Below are positions 8,574 to 16,837 of a stretch of DNA of 50,210 bases, piece after piece. The stretch comes from Avoscillospira sp045652125 (GTDB lineage: Bacteria > Bacillota > Clostridia > Oscillospirales > Oscillospiraceae), in NCBI GenBank assembly GCA_045652125.1, contig JAZRTT010000051.1, positions 1 through 50,210 on the forward strand, in the 5' to 3' direction. Both the position numbers and the translations under genes were made by a program. The stretch's first letter is position 1. Each line of letters starts with the position of its first letter. A model generated the notes under the pieces. It made no database searches. It was not told the origin of the DNA and was given only the letters and a program-made list of their open reading frames with translations.

Positions 8574-8801
8574 ATGGACCCGATTTTGGAAAGCATCAGC
8601 ATTCAGGACTGTCCCATCTGCGGCGGTACAGGAGTCCTCAGCGAAGAAGGCGGCTGGGCCCTGACTGTGGAGTGTGCAGACTGCGGCGCTCACACAGCCG
8701 TCTCTACCTATGACAAGCCCGAGGACCGCCAGGCTGCCGCTGAACGTGCTGCCTATACATGGAACCTGGGGAAAGTCATTGCCCCCGGCCCCGGTGAATA
8801 A
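8574..8801 (+). CDS. Small zinc-ribbon protein, Lar-like
   Basis: A 75-residue protein with two CxxC pairs, CPIC at 13-16 and CADC at 34-37, expected to bind one zinc. It ends in an Ala-rich helix, ERAAYTWN. The order (CPxCG, about 18 residues, CxxCGA, then a helix ending in a W-N pair) is that of the Lar restriction-alleviation-like zinc ribbons often found in phages and Firmicutes. There is no restriction system or prophage nearby, so the role in the cell is unknown. An AAGGAGG ribosome site precedes the ATG, the gene has its own promoter, and a strong terminator follows. Confidence 0.72.
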   Translation: MDPILESISIQDCPICGGTGVLSEEGGWALTVECADCGAHTAVSTYDKPEDRQAAAERAAYTWNLGKVIAPGPGE

Positions 8802-8805
8802 AGTC

Positions 8806-8838
8806 AAACCCTGCATGGCACAACCATGCAGGGTTTTT
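8806..8838 (+). terminator. Terminator after the small zinc-ribbon gene
   Basis: A 13-bp stem (8806-8818 with 8824-8836, inner part CCCTGCATGG) and 5-nt loop end in TTTTT. Confidence 0.9.
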
Positions 8839-8922
8839 GAATCGCCTTTGTTTGGTTTTTCCCTATGCAAACATCTCAATCTGTGGTATACTCTTTATAA
8901 CAAAAAAGAAAGGATGATCTTT

Positions 8923-10653
8923 ATGGCGGAACCATACGAAAGCTATGCCAGCCGAATCAACCGCGATCTGCTGAAAAAGCAGCACATGGTGGATGTAGCC
9001 GCCGGACGCAAACCGGCGGATCTGGTGCTGAAAAATGCTCAATATCTCAATGTTTTTGCCAATGAGCTGAGCCGGGGCGACATTGCCGTTGCAGGCGGCC
9101 TCATTGTAGGTGTGGGCGAGTATTCCGGCGTAACGGAATATGATATGTCCGGAAAGATCGTCCTGCCGGGCTTTATCGACAGCCATATCCATCTGGAAAG
9201 TGCCTTGGTCTCCCCCAGGGAGTTGACCCGGGCAATTTTGCCCCACGGCACCACAACCGTGGTCACTGACCCTCATGAGATCGCCAACGTTATGGGAACA
9301 GACGGCATTGACTATATGCTTCAGGCCACAGAGGGTCTGCCTCTGGATGTCCGGTTCATGCTCCCCTCCTGTGTCCCTGCCACACCCATGGATGAAAGCG
9401 GCGCGGTGCTGGATTACCGGGCGCTGGACTCCTTCTATGACCATCCCAGAGTACAGGGTCTGGCGGAAATGATGAATTTTGTCGGTGTCATTGCCGGTGA
9501 TGACCGGGTTCTGGAAAAGATCGCAGCCGCACAGGCACACCACAAAAAGATCGATGGCCATGCCCCCATGCTCAACGGCCATGATTTGAACGCCTATGTG
9601 GCAGCCGGTGTCTATTCCGACCATGAGTGCTACGATCTGGACGATGCCATCGCCAAGATTCAACGGGGTCAATTCATTATGATCCGGGAGGGTACCGCCG
9701 CCCAAAATCTGGATGCGCTCCTGCCCCTTTTGACGCCCAAATATGCAGACCGCTGTATGTTCTGTGCCGATGACAAGCACCCCAGCGATCTTCTGGAAAA
9801 AGGTCACATCGACTATATCTGCAAAAAAGCCATCGCCCGGGGCGCCGATCCCATCCTCACTTTGAAGGTGGCTACCCATAATGCCGCCCGGTACTATCAG
9901 CTGAACAACCGGGGCGCCATTGCACCGGGATATGTGGCGGATCTGGCAGTCATTGACGATTTTACAAATTTCCATGTGGAAACCGTGTTTAAAAACGGCA
10001 GGCTGGCTTATAATGGACAGGTGCAGCCCTTTGAAGCCCCCGCCATTGACCCGTGGCTTTCGAAAAAAGCTCACGACACGTTCCATGTTTCTCCTTTGGA
10101 AGCACAGGATTTCCGCAGCTTGCGCCCCCGGGGCATTCTGGGGTTGGTCCCCGGCGAGCTGGTCACCACGGACAACGGCTATGCCACGCATGTGGATACA
10201 GAGCGGGATATTCTGAAGATCGCTGTCATTGAGCGGCACAAAAACACCGGTCATATCGGCCTGGGCTACATTCAAGGTTACGGACTGAAGTCCGGCGCTG
10301 TGGCAACCTCCATCTCCCACGACAGCCATAATATCATTGTAGTGGGCACCAACTCCCGGGATATGGCCTTTGCTGCCAACCGGGTGGTGGCAAACCGGGG
10401 CGGCATTGTTGTGGCTGAGGAAGAAGCCGTCACCGCGGAGCTGATTTTGGAAATTGCCGGTATTATGTCCGATGCTCCCATGACTGAAGTGAATGAGAAG
10501 CTGGAGCAGGCCAAGGCTGTGGCCTTTTCCCAGGGTGTCAGCCGGGACATCGACCCCTTTATGACCCTGAGCTTCATGGCACTGCCCGTAATTCCTCAGC
10601 TCCGCCTGACCACCCGCGGCGTCATTGATGTTATGACCCAGCAATACATTTAA
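8923..10653 (+). CDS. ade: Adenine deaminase
   Basis: Deaminates adenine to hypoxanthine in purine salvage. The 576-residue protein is an amidohydrolase with the usual bimetal-site motifs: DSHIH (His88, His90), HGTTTVVTDPHE around residues 108-119, and a DGHAPML segment in the middle of the barrel. The C-terminal part has the ISHDSHN segment typical of Ade. The length agrees with the Bacillus enzyme. The frame stays open far upstream, overlapping the zinc-ribbon gene; ATG at 8923 is chosen because AGAAAGG lies nine bases before it. A possible -10 (TATACT) is at 8887-8892 with no convincing -35. The gene is followed at once by a copy of the intergenic repeat. Confidence 0.95.
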   Translation: MAEPYESYASRINRDLLKKQHMVDVAAGRKPADLVLKNAQYLNVFANELSRGDIAVAGGLIVGVGEYSGVTEYDMSGKIVLPGFIDSHIHLESALVSPRELTRAILPHGTTTVVTDPHEIANVMGTDGIDYMLQATEGLPLDVRFMLPSCVPATPMDESGAVLDYRALDSFYDHPRVQGLAEMMNFVGVIAGDDRVLEKIAAAQAHHKKIDGHAPMLNGHDLNAYVAAGVYSDHECYDLDDAIAKIQRGQFIMIREGTAAQNLDALLPLLTPKYADRCMFCADDKHPSDLLEKGHIDYICKKAIARGADPILTLKVATHNAARYYQLNNRGAIAPGYVADLAVIDDFTNFHVETVFKNGRLAYNGQVQPFEAPAIDPWLSKKAHDTFHVSPLEAQDFRSLRPRGILGLVPGELVTTDNGYATHVDTERDILKIAVIERHKNTGHIGLGYIQGYGLKSGAVATSISHDSHNIIVVGTNSRDMAFAANRVVANRGGIVVAEEEAVTAELILEIAGIMSDAPMTEVNEKLEQAKAVAFSQGVSRDIDPFMTLSFMALPVIPQLRLTTRGVIDVMTQQYI

Positions 10654-10757
10654 CAATTTACAATTTAAAATTGACAATGATCGTGTCGCTTCGCGACGAG
10701 TTTTAATCATCCGGCAAAGCCGGATACCTCCATTGTCCATTGCCAATTGTCAATTTT
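10654..10757. repeat. Intergenic repeat, copy 1 (long form)
   Basis: AT-rich arms (AAATTGACAATGATCG on one side, CCAATTGTCAATT on the other) flank two small hairpins. One has stem GTCGC/GCGAC at 10685-10697. The other has stem ATCCGGC/GCCGGAT at 10709-10725. The same plan recurs at 15764-15881 and 28981-29102 with different stem sequences. It fills the gap between ade and lplA. Confidence 0.8.
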
Positions 10758-10769
10758 TACGAGGTTTCT

Positions 10770-11738
10770 ATGTCTAACTATTTCTACGTCTCCCCCTTCC
10801 GGGACGGCTGGCAGAATCTGGCCGTGGATGAGTGGTTTCTGGATCATACGCAGCCCGACGATCTGGTACTGTATTTCTACGTCAACCGCAATGCCGTCAT
10901 CATCGGCAAAAACCAAAATCCATGGAAAGAGTGTGATCTTTCCGCCATGGAACGGGACGACGTGCAGTTGGTCCGTCGGATCACCGGCGGCGGTGCCGTG
11001 TATCATGATGAGGGAAATCTGAATTTCTCTTTTATCGCCGGCACGCAGCGTTATGATCTGGAAAAGCAGCTGCAGGTGATTTTGCAGGCAGTCCGTGCCT
11101 TCGGCATCCCCTGCGATTTCTCCGGCCGCAACGATTTGCTGGCCGACGGGAAGAAATTCTCCGGCAATGCTTTCTGCAGCCGGGGCGGCATCCGCCAGCA
11201 CCACGGCACTCTGCTGCTGCATTCCGATTTGGGCAGGCTTCAGCAATATTTGAACCCGGACCCCAGAAAGCTGCAGGCCAAAGGCGTTGATTCCGTCCGC
11301 AGCCGGGTGTGCAACCTCAGAGAATTCTCCCCTCAGATCGATACCGATTCCATGCTCCGGGCCATCCGCACCGCCTTTACCCAGACCTACGGCGACGTGA
11401 CGGATTTTGTCCCCACACCGCAGCAGGCAGCGCAATGGCTTCCCTACGAAGAAAAGCAGCGCTCCTGGGATTGGCGCATGGGCAAGACCCCGGCCTTTGA
11501 TCTGGAACTGGATACCCGATTCCCGTGGGGCGGTGTACAGCTGCTGTTCCGGCTGAAAAACAGCATGGTGGAGCAGGTGGAGGTATTTTCCGACGCCATG
11601 GACCCGAATTTTGCAGCGGATGTGCAAACGCGGCTCACAGGCTGCCGGTTTTCCTCCGGGGACATGGCCGCCGCCCTGAATACCGGCACCGGGCCTTTGC
11701 AGGATCTGGCCGATTTTATTCTCAAGCAGAATTTATAA
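10770..11738 (+). CDS. lplA: Lipoate--protein ligase A
   Basis: Activates free lipoate with ATP and attaches it to lipoyl domains such as glycine-cleavage H protein. The 322-residue protein shows the family motifs RRITGGGAVYHD and GRNDLL-DGKKFSGNA, the second holding the conserved lysine that contacts lipoyl-AMP. The C-terminal accessory domain is present (roughly 240-322), so this looks like the complete one-chain enzyme. ATG at 10770 follows ACGAGG; an upstream in-frame extension lies inside the repeat element and is unlikely to be translated. It is transcribed with, or just after, ade, and ends at a shared hairpin with rsmG. Confidence 0.93.
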   Translation: MSNYFYVSPFRDGWQNLAVDEWFLDHTQPDDLVLYFYVNRNAVIIGKNQNPWKECDLSAMERDDVQLVRRITGGGAVYHDEGNLNFSFIAGTQRYDLEKQLQVILQAVRAFGIPCDFSGRNDLLADGKKFSGNAFCSRGGIRQHHGTLLLHSDLGRLQQYLNPDPRKLQAKGVDSVRSRVCNLREFSPQIDTDSMLRAIRTAFTQTYGDVTDFVPTPQQAAQWLPYEEKQRSWDWRMGKTPAFDLELDTRFPWGGVQLLFRLKNSMVEQVEVFSDAMDPNFAADVQTRLTGCRFSSGDMAAALNTGTGPLQDLADFILKQNL

Positions 11739-11758
11739 ATCTTTCAAGCAGCAAACAG

Positions 11759-11795
11759 AAACAGGCACCGCTCAAAGCGGTGCCTGTTTGATTTT
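11759..11795 (+). terminator. Terminator between lplA and rsmG
   Basis: A 14-bp stem (11759-11772 with 11776-11789, core CAGGCACCGCT/AGCGGTGCCTG) has a 3-nt loop and a TTTGATTTTT tail on the plus strand. The last codons and the stop codon of the convergent rsmG lie inside it, so the C-terminus of RsmG is encoded by the hairpin. Confidence 0.85.
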
Positions 11796-12464
11796 TGCAA
11801 ATTTTCTCGGATACTGTGCCGGAGTGGGTTTTATCTTTTTCACCACCACGATCCGGTGGATGGCATCGGCAATGGGATACTGGAAGATCTTCTCCACTGT
11901 TCCGCCCAGTTTTGTGATGGCAGTTTGTGCCTGTTCCACCTCTTCGGCGGTCATGGCACCCTTGAGGGCAAGGAAATATCCTCCCACCTTCACATAAGGC
12001 AGACACAACTCTGCCAGAATATTCAGCCGCGCCACCGCACGGGAGGTGGCCAGATCAAAGCTCTCCCGGCAGTCAGCCACATACTCCTCCGCCCTGGCGG
12101 AGACCACCTGGGCCCTTACGCCCAGTTCCGGCAAAATTTCCCTGAGCCAGTTCATCCGTTTATTCAAGCTGTCCAGCAGGGTCATTTGCAGGGTGGGTTC
12201 TGCGATGGCCATGGGCACACCGGGGAATCCGGCACCGCAGCCTACATCCACCGCTTTTTTATTCCTGCAGTCCACCGCATCCAAAACCGCCATGGAATCA
12301 AGAAAATGCAGCTGTGCCACCGCTTCCGGCTCCGTGATCGCAGTCAGGTTCATCACCTGATTTTTTTCTGCCAGCAGTTCCCCAAAGCGGGCAAGCTGTG
12401 CAGTCTGTTCCTCTGTCAGGCTCTTTCCCGCAGCAGAAAGCGCCCGCTCCAACGCTCCGCGCAT
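11772..12464 (-). CDS. rsmG: 16S rRNA (guanine527-N7)-methyltransferase
   Basis: Methylates N7 of G527 in 16S rRNA; loss of the enzyme gives low-level streptomycin resistance in other bacteria. The 230-residue Rossmann-fold protein has the SAM-binding motif VDVGCGAGFPG, preceded by NLTAIT and LHFLDS, both typical of RsmG/GidB. The start ATG shares one base with the TGA stop of the upstream cupin gene (TGATG), which indicates translational coupling. It is the last gene of the minus-strand run rlmH-cupin-rsmG, an uncommon setting since rsmG usually sits near mnmG at the origin. Confidence 0.95.
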   Translation of the reverse strand: MRGALERALSAAGKSLTEEQTAQLARFGELLAEKNQVMNLTAITEPEAVAQLHFLDSMAVLDAVDCRNKKAVDVGCGAGFPGVPMAIAEPTLQMTLLDSLNKRMNWLREILPELGVRAQVVSARAEEYVADCRESFDLATSRAVARLNILAELCLPYVKVGGYFLALKGAMTAEEVEQAQTAITKLGGTVEKIFQYPIADAIHRIVVVKKIKPTPAQYPRKFAKIKQAPL

Positions 12465-12814
12465 CAGGGATTGGGCACAATGAGTGCCAAGAAGGACATG
12501 GGAGAATCGGTATGGTTGCGAATGGCGTGGGTATGCCCATCGGCACAGAATTCCGCATCCCCGGCAAACAATTCCGTCTCCACACCATCTTCCGCTATCA
12601 TCGCTCCGCCTGTGAGGATAAAATAGACCTCTCCATTGTCCTTATGGGGATGCTCACCCACGGAATCACCGGGCTGCAGGGTCACGATGGAGCACATTTT
12701 CATCCGGCCGCCCAGTTCCTCGGAAGAAAACAGGTGCTGAAAATGAATGACCCCCGCACCACCCTGTGCATGGGCTTCTTCGCTTCTTCTCATATCCTTT
12801 GCAAAATGAATCAT
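12464..12814 (-). CDS. Cupin-domain protein
   Basis: A 116-residue single-domain cupin. The first motif is visible as GDSVGEHPHKDNGEVYFIL, with two histidines and a glutamate as metal ligands. The second appears as FCADGHTHAIRNH, with the final histidine ligand. Small stand-alone cupins of this kind bind a divalent metal and may act as isomerases, dioxygenases or sugar/ligand sensors; the sequence does not decide. It lies between rlmH and rsmG and is coupled to rsmG by a one-base overlap. GGGAG is found about ten bases before the ATG. Confidence 0.85.
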   Translation of the reverse strand: MIHFAKDMRRSEEAHAQGGAGVIHFQHLFSSEELGGRMKMCSIVTLQPGDSVGEHPHKDNGEVYFILTGGAMIAEDGVETELFAGDAEFCADGHTHAIRNHTDSPMSFLALIVPNP

Positions 12815-12829
12815 ACTGTCTGTACTCCC

Positions 12830-13312
12830 TTATTTGTGATATTTGCTCCCGGCCTGAATGCTCTCGGCCCGGTATAGCTGTTCCAGTACCATGACCCGCG
12901 CCAAATGATGAGGAAAGGTCATTTTGCTCATAGATAAGCACAGGTCCGCCTGTCTCTTAAGCCCCTCATCCATCCCAAAAGAAGAACCGATGAGAAAGCA
13001 GGCAGCAGACTTCCCTGCATTTTTTACCGTTTGCAGCGTGTCTGCCAGCTCCTGAGAGGACTGGAGCTTCCCCTCCGGTGTCAGCACGCAGAACCATGCG
13101 CCCTTGGGAATGGCCTTGCGGATGGCTTCAGCCTCTTTGCCATGCCCCTGTGCGACCTCCGCCGGGGAAGGGTCTTCCGGCAGCCGGTACTCCGGCAGTT
13201 CCAGCAGTTTGAAATCGCAATAGCCCTTCAGCCGCTTGGCGTATTCCTCTGCCGCTGCCGTATAAAATTTCTCCTTGCACTTTCCCATGCAGATCAGGGT
13301 AACAGAAAACAT
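12830..13312 (-). CDS. rlmH: 23S rRNA (pseudouridine1915-N3)-methyltransferase
   Basis: SPOUT-class enzyme that methylates pseudouridine 1915 in helix 69 of 23S rRNA on the assembled 70S ribosome. The 160-residue protein matches the usual size and ends with the conserved C-terminus (LEQLYRAESIQAGSKYHK), including the YHK tail needed for activity in this family. The SAM-binding loop LIGSSFGMDE forms part of the trefoil knot. ATG at 13312 sits five bases after GGAGG; an upstream ATG extending the frame by six residues has no ribosome site. It starts the short minus-strand run rlmH-cupin-rsmG. Confidence 0.95.
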   Translation of the reverse strand: MFSVTLICMGKCKEKFYTAAAEEYAKRLKGYCDFKLLELPEYRLPEDPSPAEVAQGHGKEAEAIRKAIPKGAWFCVLTPEGKLQSSQELADTLQTVKNAGKSAACFLIGSSFGMDEGLKRQADLCLSMSKMTFPHHLARVMVLEQLYRAESIQAGSKYHK

Positions 13313-13327
13313 AGAAACCTCCGGTTT

Positions 13328-13346
13328 CAATTGACAATTGACAATT
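13328..13346. repeat. Intergenic repeat, copy 2 (arm only)
   Basis: A 19-nt CAATTGACAATTGACAATT run identical in type to the arms of the longer repeats, without internal hairpins. It lies between sufB and rlmH, and the first bases of the sufB stop codon fall in it. Confidence 0.7.
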
Positions 13347-14268
13347 ACCTCAGGAAGCCTTCCAGGATCTTTTCCTCCGCTTCCTCGGCACTGAGCCCCA
13401 GGGTCATCAGCTTCAAAATCTGATCTCCGGCGATCTTGCCGATGGCAGCCTCGTGAATGAGGCCCGCATCCACATGGTTGCAGGTGATCTCGGGGATGGC
13501 GCGGACCCTGGCCTCTCCCATGATAATGGCATCGCAGCTTACATGACCGAAGCAGGGGCCATTGCCCTCCACCCGGGGATAGAAGATCTGCACCGATTGA
13601 TCCTGTGCCACAGACCGGGAAACAATTCGGGTCTTGCTGTCTTTGCCGTTGAGAAACACGTCCATTTCACTTTCAGCCTTCTGATCTCCGTGGGTCAGGA
13701 GTTTTTCCTGCACAAGAAATTCCGCCCCTTCGCCGACGACGGCCTTGGTGTACCGCTTGGTGTCATCCACACCTCTGATCTGAACGGTCTCCAATGTAGC
13801 CTGTGCCCCCTCCTCCAGATAGAGGATGGTTTGGGGATTGAGAATCCGTTTGCCGGTCCCCTCTCCCTCGCCGTAGTGCTTTTCCACATAGGTCATTTTG
13901 GCATTTTTGCCCACATAGAAAGTGTGGATGCCGTCATGCTTGGAATCGCAGTCGCCGCAGTTATGGATTCCGCAGCCTGCCACGATCTTCACCTCGGCCC
14001 CTTCGCCGATGAAAAAGTCATTGTAGACCGTATCGTGATGGCCGCTTTCCGTCAGCACCACGGGAATATGGACATTTTCATTTTTCGTGCCCGGAGCAAT
14101 GCGGATATCGATTCCGTCCTTATCGGTTTTGGAAATGATCTCAATATTTTCAGAATTGCGGCGGAACGCTTTTTTCCCGTCGGAACGAATGTTCACCGCA
14201 CCGGTTTCGGGAATCGCGGCAAGATCCGCCACTTCCTGCAGAATTCTTTTTTGGATATCGTTCAGCAT
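13345..14268 (-). CDS. sufB: SufB/SufD-type Fe-S scaffold of a minimal SUF (SMS-like) system
   Basis: Scaffold half of an iron-sulfur cluster assembly machine. The 307-residue protein is much shorter than canonical SufB (about 470) and is mostly the beta-helix core. The C-terminal segment has the conserved HEAAIGKIAGDQ (His272, Glu273) followed by TLGLSAEEAEE, the part that contacts SufC. A cysteine cluster GCGIHNCGDC (Cys99, 104, 107) and Cys239, Cys245 and Cys263 are candidate cluster or sulfur-relay ligands. It overlaps sufC by seven bases. No SufD, SufS or SufU is adjacent, so this matches the two-gene minimal SUF type described in anaerobes and archaea. The sulfur source must be elsewhere. 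Confidence 0.88.
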   Translation of the reverse strand: MLNDIQKRILQEVADLAAIPETGAVNIRSDGKKAFRRNSENIEIISKTDKDGIDIRIAPGTKNENVHIPVVLTESGHHDTVYNDFFIGEGAEVKIVAGCGIHNCGDCDSKHDGIHTFYVGKNAKMTYVEKHYGEGEGTGKRILNPQTILYLEEGAQATLETVQIRGVDDTKRYTKAVVGEGAEFLVQEKLLTHGDQKAESEMDVFLNGKDSKTRIVSRSVAQDQSVQIFYPRVEGNGPCFGHVSCDAIIMGEARVRAIPEITCNHVDAGLIHEAAIGKIAGDQILKLMTLGLSAEEAEEKILEGFLR

Positions 14269-14996
14269 ATTCCATCCACCTCCAATCGGTTGCAGCCCAT
14301 GACGGTATCCGTCATGATCCGGGAATACAGGGCATCGGCGGGACCGCGCTGCCGAATCTGTCCGCCGGCAATGAGGATGATCTCATCTGCCAGACGTATA
14401 ATCCGCTCTTGATGGGAAATGATGAGAATCGTCTTATCCTGCCGGTCATGGAGTGCCCGGAACGTCTCGGTCAGTTTTGCAAAACTCCAAAGGTCGATGC
14501 CGGCCTCCGGCTCGTCGAAGATCATCAGATCGGAATCCTTGGCAAGAACCGAAGCGATCTCGATTCGCTTGACCTCACCGCCGGACAAAGAGGTGTCTAC
14601 ATCCCGATCCACATAGTCCCGGGCACACAGCCCCACCTTGGTGAGATAGCCGCAGGCTTCGCTGTGGCTGAGTTTCTTTCCCGCTGCGATCTGCAGCAGA
14701 TCGGAGACCTTCATGCCTTTGAATCTGGGCGGCTGCTGGAAGCCGTAAGAAATGCCCTTTTGGGCACGCTCTGCAATGGTCAGGCGGGTAATATCCTCTC
14801 CATTCCAGATAATATTTCCCCGGGTAGGGGTGGTCAGGCCCATAATGACCTTTGCCAGCGTGGTTTTGCCGCCTCCGTTGGGGCCGGTAATGACAATGAA
14901 TTTTTTATCCTCGATCTTGAGGGATACATCCTTCAAAATGTCGGCCGTACCGGCATCCGTAGGGACTGTGAACGTAATATTTTGCAGTTCCAACAT
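14262..14996 (-). CDS. sufC: SufC-type Fe-S assembly ATPase
   Basis: ABC-type ATPase that powers the SufB-like scaffold; cytoplasmic and not a transporter. The 244 residues include Walker A GPNGGGKTT, the SufC-type signature LSGGEVKRIEIA and Walker B LMIFDEPEAGID. The Glu-Ala-Gly-Ile-Asp after the Walker B motif is typical of SufC rather than of importers. The frame extends 16 codons upstream, but ATG at 14996 has AGAGG eight bases before it and gives the standard MLELQNITF beginning. It is first in the sufC-sufB pair, with its own promoter at 15031-15059. Confidence 0.93.
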   Translation of the reverse strand: MLELQNITFTVPTDAGTADILKDVSLKIEDKKFIVITGPNGGGKTTLAKVIMGLTTPTRGNIIWNGEDITRLTIAERAQKGISYGFQQPPRFKGMKVSDLLQIAAGKKLSHSEACGYLTKVGLCARDYVDRDVDTSLSGGEVKRIEIASVLAKDSDLMIFDEPEAGIDLWSFAKLTETFRALHDRQDKTILIISHQERIIRLADEIILIAGGQIRQRGPADALYSRIMTDTVMGCNRLEVDGIC

Positions 14997-15030
14997 AGGA
15001 TTCGCCTCTTTCTGCATGTTCTTTTCTTTT

Positions 15031-15059
15031 ATTGTACCATACAATTATAATAATAGCAA
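15031..15059 (-). promoter_or_regulatory. Promoter of sufC-sufB
   Basis: Minus-strand TTGCTA and TACAAT are spaced by 17 bp, 35 nt upstream of the sufC start. I see no obvious IscR-type site. Confidence 0.6.
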
Positions 15060-15065
15060 CGATTC

Positions 15066-15743
15066 TTATTGTAGCGGAAACCCCAAATATCCCATTTCTT
15101 CCCAGCCCGATGGCACGAACCATTTGACCATAGCGAATGCTTCCCCGCCCAAATCTTCCGGCAAACATTCCATCGGCCCGTCGGGCCCCACCGCTGCAAT
15201 TCCGCTTTTTGTTCGGAAAAAGGTCAGATTATAGAGTTTTTTCGCGTATAACAGAAAATTTTCGTCGCATACAGGATGGGGAACGGTCAGAAGCGTTTCC
15301 CGTTGGGCGGCATATTCCGCCGGAGAAATGGGTGTCCCATGAGAAAAAGACTCTGAAGTCCGGCGAAAAAATCCGGTAGAATACCCTAATTTTTTGTAAA
15401 ATTCGAACAGAGAGGCCGTTGCCGGAGTGAGGAAGCAGGCAGAAACCCCCTGCTGCTTCAGATCCGCTTCCGCGAAGGCCATCAATTCCCGGCACAGGCC
15501 GCGGCCGCGACTGTCCGGCTCTGTGGCCACTGCATAAATATACGCCGCCGGAATATCCGGGGAAAGCATCTGAGGGATGGCGTGAACCATGGCACAGACC
15601 CGGCCCTGTTCCTCCGCCACAAAGGAGATGCAGTCCGGAAAGGCTCGGAAAAATTCCTCCACAGTCTCCCGGCTGTCCCCAAAGGCTTCCTGCCATAAAG
15701 ATGCAATTTGAGGAATATCCGATTTTTGGGCAATGCGAAACAT
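15066..15743 (-). CDS. GNAT-family N-acetyltransferase
   Basis: Probable acetyl-CoA-dependent acyltransferase of unknown substrate. The N-terminal half (about 1-145) has the GNAT fold. The acetyl-CoA pyrophosphate loop is visible as VATEPDSRGRGLCREL, where R-G-R-G-L is the diagnostic motif, followed by the usual FEFYKKLGYS strand-helix. The remaining 80 residues form an extra C-terminal domain without a recognised motif. ATG at 15743 follows GGAGGGGG; an upstream extension of 12 codons lies beyond that site. It is flanked by a repeat copy upstream and by the sufC promoter downstream. Confidence 0.85.
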   Translation of the reverse strand: MFRIAQKSDIPQIASLWQEAFGDSRETVEEFFRAFPDCISFVAEEQGRVCAMVHAIPQMLSPDIPAAYIYAVATEPDSRGRGLCRELMAFAEADLKQQGVSACFLTPATASLFEFYKKLGYSTGFFRRTSESFSHGTPISPAEYAAQRETLLTVPHPVCDENFLLYAKKLYNLTFFRTKSGIAAVGPDGPMECLPEDLGGEAFAMVKWFVPSGWEEMGYLGFPLQ

Positions 15744-15763
15744 AAAAGGCCCCCTCCGGTGGC

Positions 15764-15881
15764 AATGGACGATGTACAATGTACAATTGACAATGGAGGT
15801 ATCGCCTGCGGCGATGATTGGAACAAATTTTAATCGTCAGCGATAGCTGACACCATAATTGTCAATTGTCAATTGTCAATT
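15764..15881. repeat. Intergenic repeat, copy 3 (long form)
   Basis: Arms of TTGACAAT/ATTGTCAATT type flank two hairpins: ATCGCC/GGCGAT at 15801-15815 and GTCAGC/GCTGAC at 15836-15851. The right arm carries three tandem AATTGTC units. The stop codon of the DUF2156 gene (15876-15878) lies inside that arm. Confidence 0.8.
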
Positions 15882-16766
15882 CTTCTCCACGATCTCCCTT
15901 GCAATGTATTTCTGCAAAAACATCGGATGATAGCTCTCTTTCGCCTTTCGCAGGCCTTCGATTCCCATATCATCCTCCCGATTGAGATATCGAATCTGCG
16001 GGTAAGTGTCCCGGATATACCGGGCAAACTCCCGGTTGATCAGAGGATAGGCACCCTGCACCTCTGCCAGTGCTTTTTCAAAATTCACATCAAAGGTATC
16101 CCGATTGATGCGGTTTCCCATGGAAAAGCCCACCGGCTCGTCCCCGGCAAAAAGGATGATACCCTCAAAGCACAGTGCATCATAGTTGGCAAACGCCTTT
16201 TCCATTGCCCGATGGTCGGCATCGGCTTCCTGGTGGCTTTCATACCATTTTTCTGCCAGATTTTTTGCCGCAGCCATATTCTCATGGGTGATGACTTCCG
16301 TATGCCACCGGGGGTTTTTTTCCAGAAAGCGGTTGATATGATTGCGCTTGGCCTGATATTTTTTTCCTGCCAGATCGGCAAGGGAGTCGATTTCATAAAG
16401 GTAGTCCCATGCGTTCCGGTCCTCCTCATAGGTGAACCGGTAGGGGAACAGCCGCTTCATGGTAGCCATGGTGCCGTCTGTCAGGCCACGGACCACAAAC
16501 GGTTTTCCCCTCTCCCGGCTGTCCTGCCACAACAGTTCCAGCACTTCCTTTGGCTCGCCGCACCCGGCGGGATAAAGATACTGGTGGACATCCCGAAAAT
16601 TCAGCCGTTGGCAGAGAAATCCCTTGAATTTTGTCACCTTGCCGTAAAAATAAGACCACAAATACAAATTTGCAAACGTATATTCCGCGCCCCGATAGCC
16701 AGAGCATTCATAAATATCCTGAATCCACGCCCGATCTTCCAGAGTGGGCAGCTTGAAATCCAACAT
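15876..16766 (-). CDS. DUF2156-family (LPG synthase C-terminal-like) protein
   Basis: A 296-residue soluble protein with the paired acyltransferase fold of the DUF2156 family, related to the soluble domain of lysyl-phosphatidylglycerol synthases but lacking any membrane domain. Typical features are the aromatic-rich N-terminus (FANLYLWSYFYG), a KKYQAKRNHINRFL helix, and the C-terminal LNREDDMGIEGLRKAKESY block. Stand-alone members are common in Clostridia and their substrate is not established; transfer of an aminoacyl or acyl group is the family-level inference. Its end is formed by the repeat copy at 15764-15881, so the last residues may have been set by that element. Confidence 0.82.
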   Translation of the reverse strand: MLDFKLPTLEDRAWIQDIYECSGYRGAEYTFANLYLWSYFYGKVTKFKGFLCQRLNFRDVHQYLYPAGCGEPKEVLELLWQDSRERGKPFVVRGLTDGTMATMKRLFPYRFTYEEDRNAWDYLYEIDSLADLAGKKYQAKRNHINRFLEKNPRWHTEVITHENMAAAKNLAEKWYESHQEADADHRAMEKAFANYDALCFEGIILFAGDEPVGFSMGNRINRDTFDVNFEKALAEVQGAYPLINREFARYIRDTYPQIRYLNREDDMGIEGLRKAKESYHPMFLQKYIAREIVEKN

Positions 16767-16837
16767 AAAACCAATTTTTTCCTTTTTCTTTTATCATACC
16801 ACAGCGGTCAAGAGGGTTACCCTGCAGAACCTTGTTC

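Noticed and set aside
8574..8801. The Lar-like protein as part of an anti-restriction or defence island
   Set aside because: Neighbours are dapF and ade, both housekeeping; no restriction or phage genes are nearby.
8863..10746. A 627-codon minus-strand open frame opposite ade
   Set aside because: No motif, no ribosome site, and the plus strand has all adenine deaminase motifs.
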